Shown one piece after another: positions 1 to 8,099 of a DNA stretch of 64,000 nt (position 1 is the first letter of the stretch; every line of letters begins with the position of its first letter). The notes beneath the pieces were generated by a model. That model saw only the letters and a list, made by a program, of their open reading frames with translations, did not search any database and was not told the origin of the DNA. Source of the DNA: Nonomuraea typhae (GTDB taxonomy: Bacteria > Actinomycetota > Actinomycetes > Streptosporangiales > Streptosporangiaceae); NCBI RefSeq assembly GCF_009760925.1, contig NZ_VRLV01000001.1, positions 930,001 to 994,000 on the forward strand, in the 5' to 3' direction. The translations under genes were made by a program, and so were the position numbers.

Positions 1-244
1 CTCGGGCGGATGCGGGAGGCGGGACCGGGGGCGGAGGCGGTGGCTGGGGTCGGGGTGGACGCGGGAGGCGGGAGGCGGGACCGGGGGAGGCGGTGACTGG
101 GTCGGCGCGGAGGCGGGAGGCGGGACCGGGGTGGATGCAGAGGCCGGGGCAGGGGCGGACGCGGGGAGGGAGGTGGATGTAGGGGCCGAGGTGGATGCCG
201 GGGCCGGGGCGGAGGCGGGGAGTGGGGTGGATGTAGGGGCTGGG
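1..244. repeat. G-rich low-complexity DNA
   Basis: Degenerate G-rich repeats built on units such as gcgggaggcgggaccggg recur at about 12-30, 61-85 and 110-130, and GGTGGATG-type units follow. The + strand carries many closely spaced G-runs of three to five, so G-quadruplex formation is possible. Any reading frame here is a by-product of the repeats. I see no gene. The block continues into the perfect 48-bp array just downstream. Confidence 0.6.
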
Positions 245-388
245 GTGGAGACGGGGAGCGGGACTCGGGCGGACGCAGGGGCCGGTCACGAGGTGGAGAC
301 GGGGAGCGGGACTCGGGCGGACGCAGGGGCCGGTCACGAGGTGGAGACGGGGAGCGGGACTCGGGCGGACGCAGGGGCCGGTCACGAG
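245..388. repeat. 48-bp perfect tandem repeat, three copies
   Basis: Three identical 48-bp units start at 245, 293 and 341, each beginning gtggagacggggagcgggac and ending ggccggtcacgag. Because 48 is a multiple of three, the same in-frame TGA (minus strand, within gtcacgag) recurs in every copy. The stop codon of the small membrane protein at 382-591 is the one in the last copy. Copy number is likely to vary between strains. Confidence 0.9.
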
Positions 389-591
389 GTGGCGGCGGGA
401 GTGGAAGCCAGTGCCGGCGCTGGGGGTGGGGGTGTGTTCGGCGGCTGGGGGAGGGAGGCGTGGCGGCCGGGGCCGTGGGGGCCGCCGATGCCGAAGACCT
501 GGGCGATGAGGAACGCCAGGACCAGGATGGCCACGGCGATCGCGGAAACCTTCACCCACCTCGGGGCTCGTGGCGGTGTCTGGGACGACAT
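382..591 (-). CDS. small single-span membrane protein, Pro/Ala-rich tail
   Basis: A 69-residue protein of unknown function. The start is ATG at 591, preceded by AAGGAG at good spacing; longer frames upstream have no such site and run through the TetR gene. A basic N-terminus (residues 1-13) precedes one hydrophobic span (about 15-33), then a Gly/His patch and a Pro/Ala/Ser-rich extracytoplasmic tail that ends inside the 48-bp repeat array. This topology is an anchored protein with a disordered outside tail. It is divergent from the TetR regulator gene and shares the operator-rich interval 607-663 with it, so it is a likely regulatory target. It could be a dispensable small envelope protein; nothing in the sequence gives a biochemical role. 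Confidence 0.65.
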   Translation of the reverse strand: MSSQTPPRAPRWVKVSAIAVAILVLAFLIAQVFGIGGPHGPGRHASLPQPPNTPPPPAPALASTPAATS

Positions 592-606
592 GATGTTCTC
601 CTTTTT

Positions 607-663
607 GCGAGACAATATGTCACGGCGCGAGACATCTGTCACGACCCTGTCGTGACGTATGCT
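607..663. promoter_or_regulatory. divergent promoter with three TetR-like operators
   Basis: Three dyads lie between the membrane-protein gene and the TetR gene: GACA-ATA-TGTC at 611-621, GACA-TC-TGTC at 631-640, and an exact GTCACGAC-CCT-GTCGTGAC at 638-656. GCGAGACA is directly repeated at 607 and 627. On the minus strand GTGACA, 17 bp, CATATT fits a -35/-10 pair for the membrane protein. On the plus strand TATGCT (658-663) ends six bases before the TetR GTG, which suggests a leaderless transcript. The layout implies autoregulation plus control of the divergent gene. Confidence 0.6.
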
Positions 664-669
664 TAGCCG

Positions 670-1242
670 GTGCCCAAACTCTGGAACGAGACCATCGAGA
701 CGCATCGGGCCGCCGTTCGTGACGCGATCCTGGATGCCGCCTGGGCGCTGGTGGCCGAGCGGGGGCTGATGGCCGTCACGATGGCCCAGATCGCCGAGCG
801 GGCGGCCATCGGCCGGGCCACGGTGTACAAGTACTTCGCCGACGTGGAGTCGGTCCTCGCCGCCTGGCATGAGCGGCAGGTCTCTGCGCATCTCCGGCAA
901 CTGGCCGAGATCGCGAACCGGCCGGGCCGGGCAGGCCGGCGGCTGGAGTCGGTGCTGATCGCCTATGCGCGCATCCTGCAACAGCGCGGCGAACACGGCC
1001 CCGACCTGGGCGTGCTGCTGCACCACGGCGGGCACCCGGTCGAGGCCCAGCAGCACCTGACCGCCCTCGTCCGCGGGCTGCTCGACGAGGGCAGGGGGAG
1101 CGGGGAGTTCCGGGCCGACGTGCCCGCCGACGAGCTCGCGCGCTACTGCCTCCACGCCCTGTCGGCCGCCGCGGCCATGCCCTCGGAGGCGGCCGTCGCA
1201 CGGCTGGTCGGGGTGATCATGGCCGGAGTCGCAGCCGGTTAG
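670..1242 (+). CDS. TetR/AcrR family transcriptional regulator
   Basis: A 190-residue one-component repressor of normal TetR length. The N-terminal helix-turn-helix covers about residues 14-60 (AILDAAWALVAERG, then AQIAERAAIGRATVYKYF, the recognition helix and following motif). The C-terminal ligand/dimer domain (70-190) is not assignable to a ligand. The start is GTG at 670; there is no Shine-Dalgarno, and a TATGCT box six bases upstream supports a leaderless mRNA. Its only close neighbour that could be controlled is the divergent small membrane protein, with palindromic operators between them. The family is certain; the effector is unknown. Confidence 0.9.
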   Translation: MPKLWNETIETHRAAVRDAILDAAWALVAERGLMAVTMAQIAERAAIGRATVYKYFADVESVLAAWHERQVSAHLRQLAEIANRPGRAGRRLESVLIAYARILQQRGEHGPDLGVLLHHGGHPVEAQQHLTALVRGLLDEGRGSGEFRADVPADELARYCLHALSAAAAMPSEAAVARLVGVIMAGVAAG

Positions 1243-1359
1243 ATCGCCGTCCTCACGGCAGCCGGTGAATGGGCGCGGCCGGGCGTGGTCGGGCCACGCC
1301 GGGGAGGCGCGGGTGAAGTGTCAGGTCGCCGCAGGGCGGTGGGTGGGGGCTGGGTGATG

Positions 1360-2046
1360 CTAGGTGACCGTGTACACGCGGGTCGTGCCGTAGATGCCCT
1401 CGACCTTCCGCCACCGGGGAACCACCGTCCGCACGTGCTTGAAGCGCCCGGTCTGCAGGAGGTGGGGCTCCTCGACGGGGTTGAAGTAGATCATGGTGAT
1501 CGGGCGGGGGGCACGGCCGGCCGAATCGAGGAGGCGTTCCATGGCCGAGGCGAAGATCTCCCCCCTGAACGGGTTGTTGAGGAAGACCACGCTGACGTCG
1601 TCGGGGATGTCGTAGTCCAGGACGTCCGACTGCACCACCTCCACGTCACGGGCGCGCAGGCGGAGCCTGGTGGCGGTCAGGTTGCGCCGGGTGACCTCGG
1701 TGAGTTCCGGTGAGAGTTCGACGCCGATCACCCGCTTGAACGCGTACCCGCTGGCCGCCTCCAGCATCATGCGGCCCTTTCCGGCGCCCAGGTCGAGGAA
1801 GACGTCGTGCTCGCCGACGTCCCGGGCGGGCAGTGCCCGGCGGAGCGTGCCCCAGTGCGCGGGTGAGTAGTAGACGCGTTCCGGGTGCTCCAGGCCGAGG
1901 TCGGTGAGCGTGGCGAAGTCGGCGGTGTTGACGCCGAAGCGCCGGTCGTACCACAGCCTGGCCAGCGCGCGGCGGGCCAGGGGGAGCTGCACGAGGAGTC
2001 CGCTGCTCACCGTGGCATCACTCAGTTCCAGAACGTCGGCCAGCAC
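1360..2046 (-). CDS. class I SAM-dependent methyltransferase
   Basis: A cytoplasmic SAM-dependent methyltransferase of about 228 residues. Motif I is FLDLGAGKGRM; an acidic residue closes strand 2 (GVELSP), and FLNNPF resembles the (N/D)PP(F/Y)-type motif IV found in some N-methyltransferases. The substrate is not predictable. Start choice: the longest frame begins at TTG 2079 with no ribosome site, whereas GTG 2046 has AAGGGG six bases upstream, so 2046 is preferred. It stands alone, with a poorly coding 330-bp interval upstream and the TetR gene convergent to it. The gene end is followed by a short non-coding gap (1243-1359). Confidence 0.8.
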   Translation of the reverse strand: MLADVLELSDATVSSGLLVQLPLARRALARLWYDRRFGVNTADFATLTDLGLEHPERVYYSPAHWGTLRRALPARDVGEHDVFLDLGAGKGRMMLEAASGYAFKRVIGVELSPELTEVTRRNLTATRLRLRARDVEVVQSDVLDYDIPDDVSVVFLNNPFRGEIFASAMERLLDSAGRAPRPITMIYFNPVEEPHLLQTGRFKHVRTVVPRWRKVEGIYGTTRVYTVT

Positions 2047-2375
2047 AGGACGCCCCTTCCGGATCGGCAGTTCAGTCAACTATTAATCGTAGTAGATCTT
2101 GGTGTTGCTACTATGTGATTAAGTAGTGCTCTGACGGGAACGATCCAGCGCACGCCTGGCCGTCTCGCCTGTTCCGGGAACTCGGTGCCGCGAACCTGCA
2201 CGCCCGTGCCGTCGTTTTCGTTCCTTCTCGTTCGCGAGGGTCTGGCTGAACTCGGTGACGCGTACGGCGGGCGCCGCCGGGTCCACGCGGCGCTCATCCC
2301 GGCAGGCATCGTCCACTCTAAACCGCCGCGGGACGAGGCACCCGTGTTTGTCTCGATCCGGCCGCGCCGACCGAT
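2047..2375. other. intergenic, no credible gene
   Basis: Short frames exist on both strands but show no codon bias, ribosome site or recognisable domain. The AT-rich patch around 2080-2115 holds TAGTAG (2090-2095) and CTACTA (2108-2113) as an inverted repeat, probably part of the promoter for the methyltransferase. The rest shows nothing definable. Confidence 0.5.
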
Positions 2376-2732
2376 CTAGTCGTGGCGGGGGATGCCGGAG
2401 ACCTCGTGGTCGGCGTGGAAGAGGGCTTCCTGGATCAGCGCGCGGACGTGGGCGTCGCGGGCGCGGTAGAGGATCCGGCGGCCGTCGCGGCGGGTGTGCG
2501 CGAGCCCGGCCATGCGGAGCTTGGCCAGGTGCTGCGAGACCGAGGGCCGGGCGACGCCGACGGCGGCGGCCAGGGAGGTGACGTCGTACTCGCCGGCCGA
2601 CAACAGCCACATCAGGCGGAGCCGGGTGGCGTCGCTGAGCATGCGGAACGCGGCCACGGCCGTCTCGACCTGCGGGCCCGTCGGTTGCTCCTGCGGGTGA
2701 CTCGCACCTGATCCGTTGTCGCGTGCATACAT
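2376..2732 (-). CDS. ArsR/SmtB-family zinc-type metal sensor repressor
   Basis: A 118-residue winged-helix metal sensor. The wHTH spans roughly residues 25-90, with the DNA-recognition segment RPSVSQHLAKLRMAGL. The C-terminal alpha-5 helix carries D93-x-H95 and H106-x2-H109, exactly the spacing of the Zn/Co site known in CzrA/SmtB/NmtR. No CxC alpha-3 motif of arsenic or cadmium sensors is seen. The start is ATG 2732; the frame extends to a TTG at 2768, but that lies within the promoter of the divergent gene. It is divergent from a cation diffusion facilitator, the classic target of such a repressor, so metal binding should derepress the exporter. Confidence 0.9.
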   Translation of the reverse strand: MYARDNGSGASHPQEQPTGPQVETAVAAFRMLSDATRLRLMWLLSAGEYDVTSLAAAVGVARPSVSQHLAKLRMAGLAHTRRDGRRILYRARDAHVRALIQEALFHADHEVSGIPRHD

Positions 2733-2745
2733 GACTACATATAAT
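2716..2745 (+). promoter_or_regulatory. promoter of the CDF exporter gene
   Basis: TTGTCG (2716-2721), an 18-bp spacer and a perfect TATAAT (2740-2745) fit a sigma-70-like promoter reading into the metal exporter. The box overlaps the start codon of the divergent ArsR gene, so one bound repressor could block both directions. A small AT-rich dyad (atacatgactacatat) is the probable operator. Confidence 0.6.
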
Positions 2746-2782
2746 CCAGGCAAACGGCTCAAAGGCAAGTGAGAGGGACGTC

Positions 2783-3844
2783 ATGCCGGGTTCCCAGGGG
2801 CATGAGCACGGACACGGGCATGGCCACGCCCACGGCCACATCCATGACAGTGATCACGGCCGCGTCCGGCGGTCGCTGGCCAAGGTGGGCCACCTCGTCG
2901 TCCCGCACAGCCACGACAGCGCGGACAAGACCGACGCCGCGCTGGAGTCCAGTTCCCGGGGCATGCGCGTGCTGGCCGTCTCCTTCGGGGTCCTCATGGT
3001 CACCGCGCTGGTCCAGGCGGTCATCGTCGGCCTGTCCGGGTCCGTGGCCCTGCTGGGCGACACGCTGCACAACTTCGCCGACGCCCTGACCGCCGTCCCG
3101 CTGGCCATCGCGTTCTCGCTCGGCCGCCGTGCCGCCACCCGCCGCTTCACCTACGGGTACGGCCGCGCCGAGGACCTGGCCGGGATCGTCATCGTGGCCC
3201 TGATCGCCGCCTCGGCGGGGCTGGCCGGCTACGAGGCGGTCAAGCGGCTCGTCGACCCCGAGAACGTGCAGGCCCTGGGCCTGGTCGCGGCGGCGGGCGT
3301 CGTGGGGTTCCTGGGCAACGAGTGGGTGGCCCGCTACCGCATCAAGGTCGGCAGGGAGATCGGCTCGGCGGCGCTGGTCGCCGACGGCCTGCACGCCAGG
3401 ACCGACGGGTTCACCTCGCTGGCCGTACTGCTGGGGGCGGGCGGCGCCGCACTCGGCTTCCCGCTGGCCGACCCGCTCGTCGGCCTGCTCATCACCGCGG
3501 CCATCTGCTTCGTGCTGCGCGACGCCGCCAGGGAGATCTACCACCGGCTGATGGACGCGGTCGACCCCGCCCTGGTCGCGCAGGCCGAGCGCATCCTGGC
3601 GGCCGTGCCCGGCGTGCGGCGTGTGGGGTCGGTACGGCTGCGCTGGATCGGCCATGCGCTGCGCGCCGAGGTGGAGATCGCGGTCCGCCACGACGTCTCC
3701 CTGGTCGAGGCGCACGCGGTGGCCGTGGAGGCCGAGCACCGGCTCATCCACGACCTGCCCCGCCTGCGGGCCGCCACCGTGCACGCCGACCCGGACGGCC
3801 CGGACGGAACCGACCACCACACTCCGTTGCTGGCGCATCGCTGA
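2783..3844 (+). CDS. cation diffusion facilitator (CDF) metal exporter
   Basis: A 353-residue inner-membrane metal/proton antiporter, probably exporting zinc and/or cobalt. The N-terminus is strikingly His-rich (residues 7-26, repeated HGH). Six hydrophobic segments follow from about residue 65. The metal-site motifs of CDF proteins are present twice as HxxxD: LLGDTLHNFAD in TM2 and VADGLHARTD in TM5. The cytoplasmic C-terminal domain (about 255-340) has the usual alpha/beta fold and the extreme C-terminus is again His-containing. ATG 2783 is preceded by GAGAGGGA. The divergent ArsR sensor with a zinc-type site supports zinc as the inducer. Confidence 0.93.
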   Translation: MPGSQGHEHGHGHGHAHGHIHDSDHGRVRRSLAKVGHLVVPHSHDSADKTDAALESSSRGMRVLAVSFGVLMVTALVQAVIVGLSGSVALLGDTLHNFADALTAVPLAIAFSLGRRAATRRFTYGYGRAEDLAGIVIVALIAASAGLAGYEAVKRLVDPENVQALGLVAAAGVVGFLGNEWVARYRIKVGREIGSAALVADGLHARTDGFTSLAVLLGAGGAALGFPLADPLVGLLITAAICFVLRDAAREIYHRLMDAVDPALVAQAERILAAVPGVRRVGSVRLRWIGHALRAEVEIAVRHDVSLVEAHAVAVEAEHRLIHDLPRLRAATVHADPDGPDGTDHHTPLLAHR

Positions 3845-3864
3845 CCCGTGCCAAGCTGTCGGCC

Positions 3865-4371
3865 ATGCGTATCGAGAACGGGATGATTGATCATGTCTAT
3901 CCGGTTGCCGAGCTCCATGCGGAGAGCTGGCGGACGGCCTACGCGGGCATCATGCCCGGCTCCTTCCTGAACGAGTCGCTGCTGGAGAACCGGCTGACGT
4001 TGTGGCGGGAACGGCTGGCCGTACCCACGCCGGGGGCGGGGTTCTTCGTGGCCCGCGACGACGACGGACGGTTGCGTGGTTTCTGCTATTTCATCCCGCA
4101 GCCGGACGGGCGCATCCTGCTCGACAACCTGCACGTCCGGCCGGGACTGACGGGCTCGGGCATCGGCGCCGCCCTGCTGCGGCACGGCCTGGCCTGGGCG
4201 GCGCGCGAGCACCCGGCGGGCGAGGTGTACCTGGAGGTGCTGAGCGCCAACACCCGGGCCATCGCCTTCTACGAGCGTCACGGCGCCGTCCGGACCGACG
4301 CCAGGACCTGCTTCTTCCCGCAGGGCTTGGAACTGCCCGAGTTCGAGTACGCCTGGCGCGCCGCTAACTGA
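3865..4371 (+). CDS. GNAT family N-acetyltransferase
   Basis: A 168-residue acetyl-CoA-dependent N-acyltransferase. Residues 55-75 form the beta-strands around FFVARDDDGRLRGFCYF, the acetyl-CoA P-loop is GLTGSGIGAALL at about 92-103, and the late motif NTRAIAFYERHGA is typical of the family. It lies 20 bases after the CDF gene on the same strand. It converges with the ferredoxin gene, whose end it overlaps by 8 bp. An upstream extension of the frame runs through the CDF gene and is a shadow. The acceptor substrate is unknown. Confidence 0.9.
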   Translation: MRIENGMIDHVYPVAELHAESWRTAYAGIMPGSFLNESLLENRLTLWRERLAVPTPGAGFFVARDDDGRLRGFCYFIPQPDGRILLDNLHVRPGLTGSGIGAALLRHGLAWAAREHPAGEVYLEVLSANTRAIAFYERHGAVRTDARTCFFPQGLELPEFEYAWRAAN

Positions 4372-4555
4372 GCGCGATCGCCTGCGCCGGGCAGATGCGG
4401 GCGGCGTCCTCGACGTCCTCGTGCAGGCGGGCGTCGGGGGCGTCGTCCAGGAGCACGACGATGCCGTCGCTGTCGCGCTGGTCGAACACCTCCGGGGCGG
4501 CGTACACACACTGCCCGGAGCCGACGCAGGCCCCCTGCTCAACGGTGATCTTCAT
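4364..4555 (-). CDS. 3Fe-4S ferredoxin, P450 partner
   Basis: A 63-residue ferredoxin. The cluster ligands are CVGSGQC near the N-terminus and a distal CPAQA. The fourth cysteine position of the usual CxxCxxC is Ser, the pattern of actinobacterial [3Fe-4S] ferredoxins that pass electrons to P450s. The start ATG 4555 has AGGAGGAGG just upstream, and that site overlaps the P450 stop codon, so it is the last gene of the MFS-P450-ferredoxin operon. An upstream in-frame ATG at 4591 would sit inside the P450 gene and is rejected. A ferredoxin reductase is not encoded nearby. Confidence 0.93.
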   Translation of the reverse strand: MKITVEQGACVGSGQCVYAAPEVFDQRDSDGIVVLLDDAPDARLHEDVEDAARICPAQAIALS

Positions 4556-4568
4556 CTGTTTCCTCCTC

Positions 4569-5750
4569 CTACCAGGTGACGGGCAGTTCACGGACGCCGT
4601 AGAAGACCGCGTGCTCCTTGAACCTCAGTTCCTCCAGGGGTACGGCCGGCGCCAGCGTGGGCACGCGGCGGAACAGCGTGCCGAAGACGGTCTGCAGTTC
4701 GACCCGGGCCAGCGGCTGGCCCAGGCACTGGTGGGCCCCGTAGCCGAAGGCGACGTGGTGGCGGGCGTCGCGCCGCACGTCGAGGGCGCCGGGGCCGCCG
4801 GGGAAGGCCGCCGGGTCCCGGTTGGCCGTGCTCTTCACCGCGATGATCCCCTCACCCGCGCGGATGAGCTGCCCGCCCACCACGAGGTCCTCGCGCGCCA
4901 CGCGACGCGCCTCGGTGTGGGTGATGGACAGGTAGCGCAGCAGCTCCTCGACCGCGCCCGCCACGTCGGCGCCGTCCTTGAGCGCGGCGAGCTGGCCGGG
5001 ATGGGCGAACAGCGCGGCCGTGCCCAGCGCGATCATGTTGGCGGTCGTGTCGTGCCCGGCCACGAGCAGGAGCTGGCCCATGACGGCGATCTCGCGCCGG
5101 GTCATCGCGCCGGTGCGGTACTGCTCGACGGCCAGCCTGCTGAGCACGTCGTCGCCGGGCTCGGCGCTCTTGCGCTCGGTCAGCTCCTCCAGGTAGCCGT
5201 TGAGCTCCTCGCTGGCCGCCAGCGCCCGCGCGGGGTCGCCGCCGTCCATGACGAGCTCGCCCGCCACCCGCTGGAAGAAGCCCCGGTCGGCGTACGGCAC
5301 GCCGAGCAGCTCACAGATCACCAGCGACGGGACCGGAAGGGCGAGCGCCTCGTACAGGTCGGCCGGCTTCGGCCCGGCCAGCATGCCGTCGACGAGGTCG
5401 TCGACGATCCGCTGGATCCCGGGCCGGAGCTCCTCCATCTTCCTGATCCGGAAGTCGGCGGTCAGCATCCGCCGGTGGACGGTGTGCTCGGGGGCGTCCA
5501 TCTGCATCAGGGTCTTCATCCGCGCGTCGCGCGCCTTGCTCACCGCGTTGGTGTGCGGGAAGCCCGGCTGGGCGACGTCCACGCTGACGCGCGGATCGGA
5601 AAGCAGCGCGCGCACGTCGGCGTATCCGGTGACCATCCACGCGGTGCCGCCGTCCCAGAGCCGCACCCGGGAGACCGGCTCCCGGCTCAGCCCCGGGGCG
5701 GGATCGAAGGGGCATCCGGCGGCGCGAGGCATCGGAAAAACATCGGACAT
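4569..5750 (-). CDS. cytochrome P450 (CYP105/CYP107-like)
   Basis: A 393-residue soluble bacterial class I P450 monooxygenase. The I-helix is LLLVAGHDTTAN (oxygen-activation AGxDTT), the K-helix ExxR is EELLR, and the haem loop FGYGAHQCLG near residue 340 carries the proximal cysteine. All catalytic signatures are intact. Two starts are possible: ATG 5768, overlapping the MFS stop as ATGA, and ATG 5750 with GGGAG five bases upstream; the latter is used here. Gene order (transporter, P450, ferredoxin) suggests oxidation of a small molecule handled by the MFS pump. The substrate cannot be read from the sequence. Confidence 0.93.
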   Translation of the reverse strand: MSDVFPMPRAAGCPFDPAPGLSREPVSRVRLWDGGTAWMVTGYADVRALLSDPRVSVDVAQPGFPHTNAVSKARDARMKTLMQMDAPEHTVHRRMLTADFRIRKMEELRPGIQRIVDDLVDGMLAGPKPADLYEALALPVPSLVICELLGVPYADRGFFQRVAGELVMDGGDPARALAASEELNGYLEELTERKSAEPGDDVLSRLAVEQYRTGAMTRREIAVMGQLLLVAGHDTTANMIALGTAALFAHPGQLAALKDGADVAGAVEELLRYLSITHTEARRVAREDLVVGGQLIRAGEGIIAVKSTANRDPAAFPGGPGALDVRRDARHHVAFGYGAHQCLGQPLARVELQTVFGTLFRRVPTLAPAVPLEELRFKEHAVFYGVRELPVTW

Positions 5751-5764
5751 GACATCTCCCAAGG

Positions 5765-7150
5765 TCATGAGGCCCTGCGGGCGGTGAGGGCGCCGATGGC
5801 GCAGATGACGGCGAAACCGAACAGCGTGTGGCGGGCCGCCTCGAGCATCGAGGTCCCGCCCAGATTGACCAGGACGCCGGCGACCGCCGTGCCGAAGGCG
5901 ATCGACAGGCTCGTCACCGTGGCGATCGCGGCGGCGGCGCGCCGTCCCTCCTCCGGGTCCCGGGTGCTGGCCATCGCGGCCACCGCGAGATGCGGGTAGG
6001 CCAGCCCGACGCCGGACCCGGCCGCGATCATCATCAGCGCCCACACGATGACCAGCCACAGCGGCGCCTCCTGCCGCTGCAGCAGCCCCAGGACGAGGAA
6101 CCCGGCCGCCAGCACGAGCGGCCCGAGCACGCGCAGCCGGCGGACCGTCGCCTCCTTGACCGCCGAGGAGCTGACGACCTGGGTCGCCGACCACCCGAGC
6201 GAGATCGCGGCCCCGAGGAATCCGGCCGCGATCGGAGGCAGGCCGCCCAGGCGCTGGCCGAACAGGGGGACGAACGACTCCACCGCCACGCCGAAGGCCA
6301 GCAGCGCCAGCGTCAGGTACACCCACTTCAGCGGCGAGCCGGGCGCGTAGGTCGTGCGCGGGAACACCCGCAGGCCGCTGCGCCGCTCGTGGGCGGCGAA
6401 CCCGATCAGCAGCAGCAGCGCCACCCCGATCGCGGCCGCCATGGCCACGGCGCCGGACAGCACCCCCGCCACGCTGACCGCCAGCGTGGCCCCGGTCACC
6501 AGCAGCAGCGACCCGACCGGCACCGGCGCCCGCCCGTCGCCGCGCTCCCCGCGGGGCAGCACCCGGGGCACCATCAGCCCGCACCCGGCCGCGATCACCG
6601 CCATCAGCACGAAGGCCAGCCGCCACCCGCCGAACTGGGCGAACAGCCCACCCAGTGCCGGGCCCGCGAAGTTGCCCACGCCGTACATCGCCGACATCAG
6701 CGCGTTGCCGCGCGTCCAGAGCCGGGGCGGCAGGGCCGAGCGGACCACGGCGTAGCCGAGCCCGGACAGCAGCCCCGCGCCCAGCCCCTGCACGCCGCGG
6801 CCGGCCAGCAGCACCGCCATCGACGGGGTGACGGCGCACACCAGCGAACCGGCCAGGAACACGGCGAAGCCCAGCAGGTACGCCACGACGTTTCCCCAGC
6901 GCCCCAGGACGCGGCTGACCAGCATGGTCGCGATCACCATCGCGACGAGGTAGATCGTCATGTTCCAGGCGTAGAAGCCGGCGCCGCCGAGCTCGGCCAC
7001 CGCCGTCGGCAGCAGGCTGGAGGCCAGGTAGATGTTGACCGCGCCCACCAGCACCCCGACGGCCAGCACGATCGCCGAGCCGCCGTGTTCCCGGCCCAGC
7101 AGCTCCCGCCACGAGGGCGGGCTGAGCTGCTCGTTGTCGTAAACGCTCAT
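5765..7150 (-). CDS. MFS transporter, drug/H+ antiporter type
   Basis: A 461-residue polytopic membrane protein with at least twelve hydrophobic segments. Signature motifs include the loop LVSRVLGRWG after TM2 (a weak form of motif A) and LAGRGVQGLGAGLL in TM4-5 (drug-efflux type). It is the first gene of the operon with P450 and ferredoxin (stop overlaps the possible P450 ATG at 5768). The likely job is export, or less likely import, of the P450 substrate or product. The start is ATG 7150; the ribosome site is weak. The only gene beyond it is a divergently read methyltransferase. Confidence 0.88.
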   Translation of the reverse strand: MSVYDNEQLSPPSWRELLGREHGGSAIVLAVGVLVGAVNIYLASSLLPTAVAELGGAGFYAWNMTIYLVAMVIATMLVSRVLGRWGNVVAYLLGFAVFLAGSLVCAVTPSMAVLLAGRGVQGLGAGLLSGLGYAVVRSALPPRLWTRGNALMSAMYGVGNFAGPALGGLFAQFGGWRLAFVLMAVIAAGCGLMVPRVLPRGERGDGRAPVPVGSLLLVTGATLAVSVAGVLSGAVAMAAAIGVALLLLIGFAAHERRSGLRVFPRTTYAPGSPLKWVYLTLALLAFGVAVESFVPLFGQRLGGLPPIAAGFLGAAISLGWSATQVVSSSAVKEATVRRLRVLGPLVLAAGFLVLGLLQRQEAPLWLVIVWALMMIAAGSGVGLAYPHLAVAAMASTRDPEEGRRAAAAIATVTSLSIAFGTAVAGVLVNLGGTSMLEAARHTLFGFAVICAIGALTARRAS

Positions 7151-7262
7151 GTCTTCAAGGCTGTCGTTGAACCGGCCCCGGAAGCTTTCCCGCCGTCACC
7201 GGCGGCCACCGGCCCGGAAGTCTCAACCGGGGGGACAGGGCCGGGCCGCGTATCGTCGCCCT

Positions 7263-8045
7263 ATGACCGAGGTGTGGGCCGCCGGCGCGGCGTACGAGGC
7301 GTTCATGGGCCGCTGGGCCGGCCGGATGGCGTCGGTCTTCGTGCCCGGGCTCGGCGTGCCCGCAGGCGGGCGCTGGCTGGACGTGGGCTGCGGCACCGGC
7401 GCCCTGACCGCCGCCGTGCTCTCGCTCGCCGATCCGCGTGAGGTGACCGGCATCGACCCTTCGGCGGGGTTCCTGGCCCACGCCCGCGCCCGGGTCGCCG
7501 GCCCGCGGGTGACCTTCTGCACCGGTGACGCGGGGGCGCTGCCGTACCCCGGCGCGTGGTTCGACGCGGTGGTCAGCGGGCTGGTGCTCAACTTCCTGCC
7601 CGACCCCGCACGCGCGGCGGCGGAGCTGGCCCGGGTCGCGGCGCCCGGCGGCGTCGTGGCGGCGTACGTGTGGGACTACGCGGACGGCATGGCGATGCTC
7701 AGGCACTTCTGGGACGCCGCCGCCACGCTCGACCCGGCCGCCGCGGCCCTGGACGAGGGCGCGCGGTTCCCGCTGTGCCGCCCGGAGCCGTTGCGCGCGC
7801 TGTGGGCCGGAGCCGGGCTGACCGGCGTGCGGACGGAGCCGATCGTGGTGCCGATGGAGTTCACCGGCTTCGACGACTTCTGGACGCCGTTCCTCGGCGG
7901 GCAGGGTCCCGCTCCCGGGTACGTCGCCTCGCTGCCCGGCGACCACCGGGCCGCCCTGCGCGATCTGCTGCGTGAGCGTCTGCCCGCCAGCCCCTTCTCC
8001 CTCACCGCCCGGGCCTGGGCCGTGTACGGGCGCCAGGGGCGATGA
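7263..8045 (+). CDS. class I SAM-dependent methyltransferase (Methyltransf_11 type)
   Basis: A 260-residue methyltransferase. Motif I is WLDVGCGTGALT (about residue 40), the acidic residue of motif II is GIDPS, DAGALPYP is motif III, and VVSGLVLNFLPDP is motif IV. The C-terminal half forms the usual substrate cap. The start is ATG 7263; the frame opens earlier, but the upstream part reads antisense through the promoter of the MFS gene. It is divergent from the P450 operon, so a tailoring role is conceivable but unproven. The substrate is unknown. Confidence 0.85.
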   Translation: MTEVWAAGAAYEAFMGRWAGRMASVFVPGLGVPAGGRWLDVGCGTGALTAAVLSLADPREVTGIDPSAGFLAHARARVAGPRVTFCTGDAGALPYPGAWFDAVVSGLVLNFLPDPARAAAELARVAAPGGVVAAYVWDYADGMAMLRHFWDAAATLDPAAAALDEGARFPLCRPEPLRALWAGAGLTGVRTEPIVVPMEFTGFDDFWTPFLGGQGPAPGYVASLPGDHRAALRDLLRERLPASPFSLTARAWAVYGRQGR

Positions 8046-8099
8046 CCGGCGAATCACGTGTTTTACCTGCTCACGACCTGTCATCTGTCATGGTGAAGC

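Noticed and set aside
131-655. 174-residue plus-strand frame with repeated GSGTRADAGAGHEVET
   Set aside because: It is a translation of the G-rich repeats and then runs antisense through the well-supported 69-residue minus-strand gene; no domain or ribosome site.
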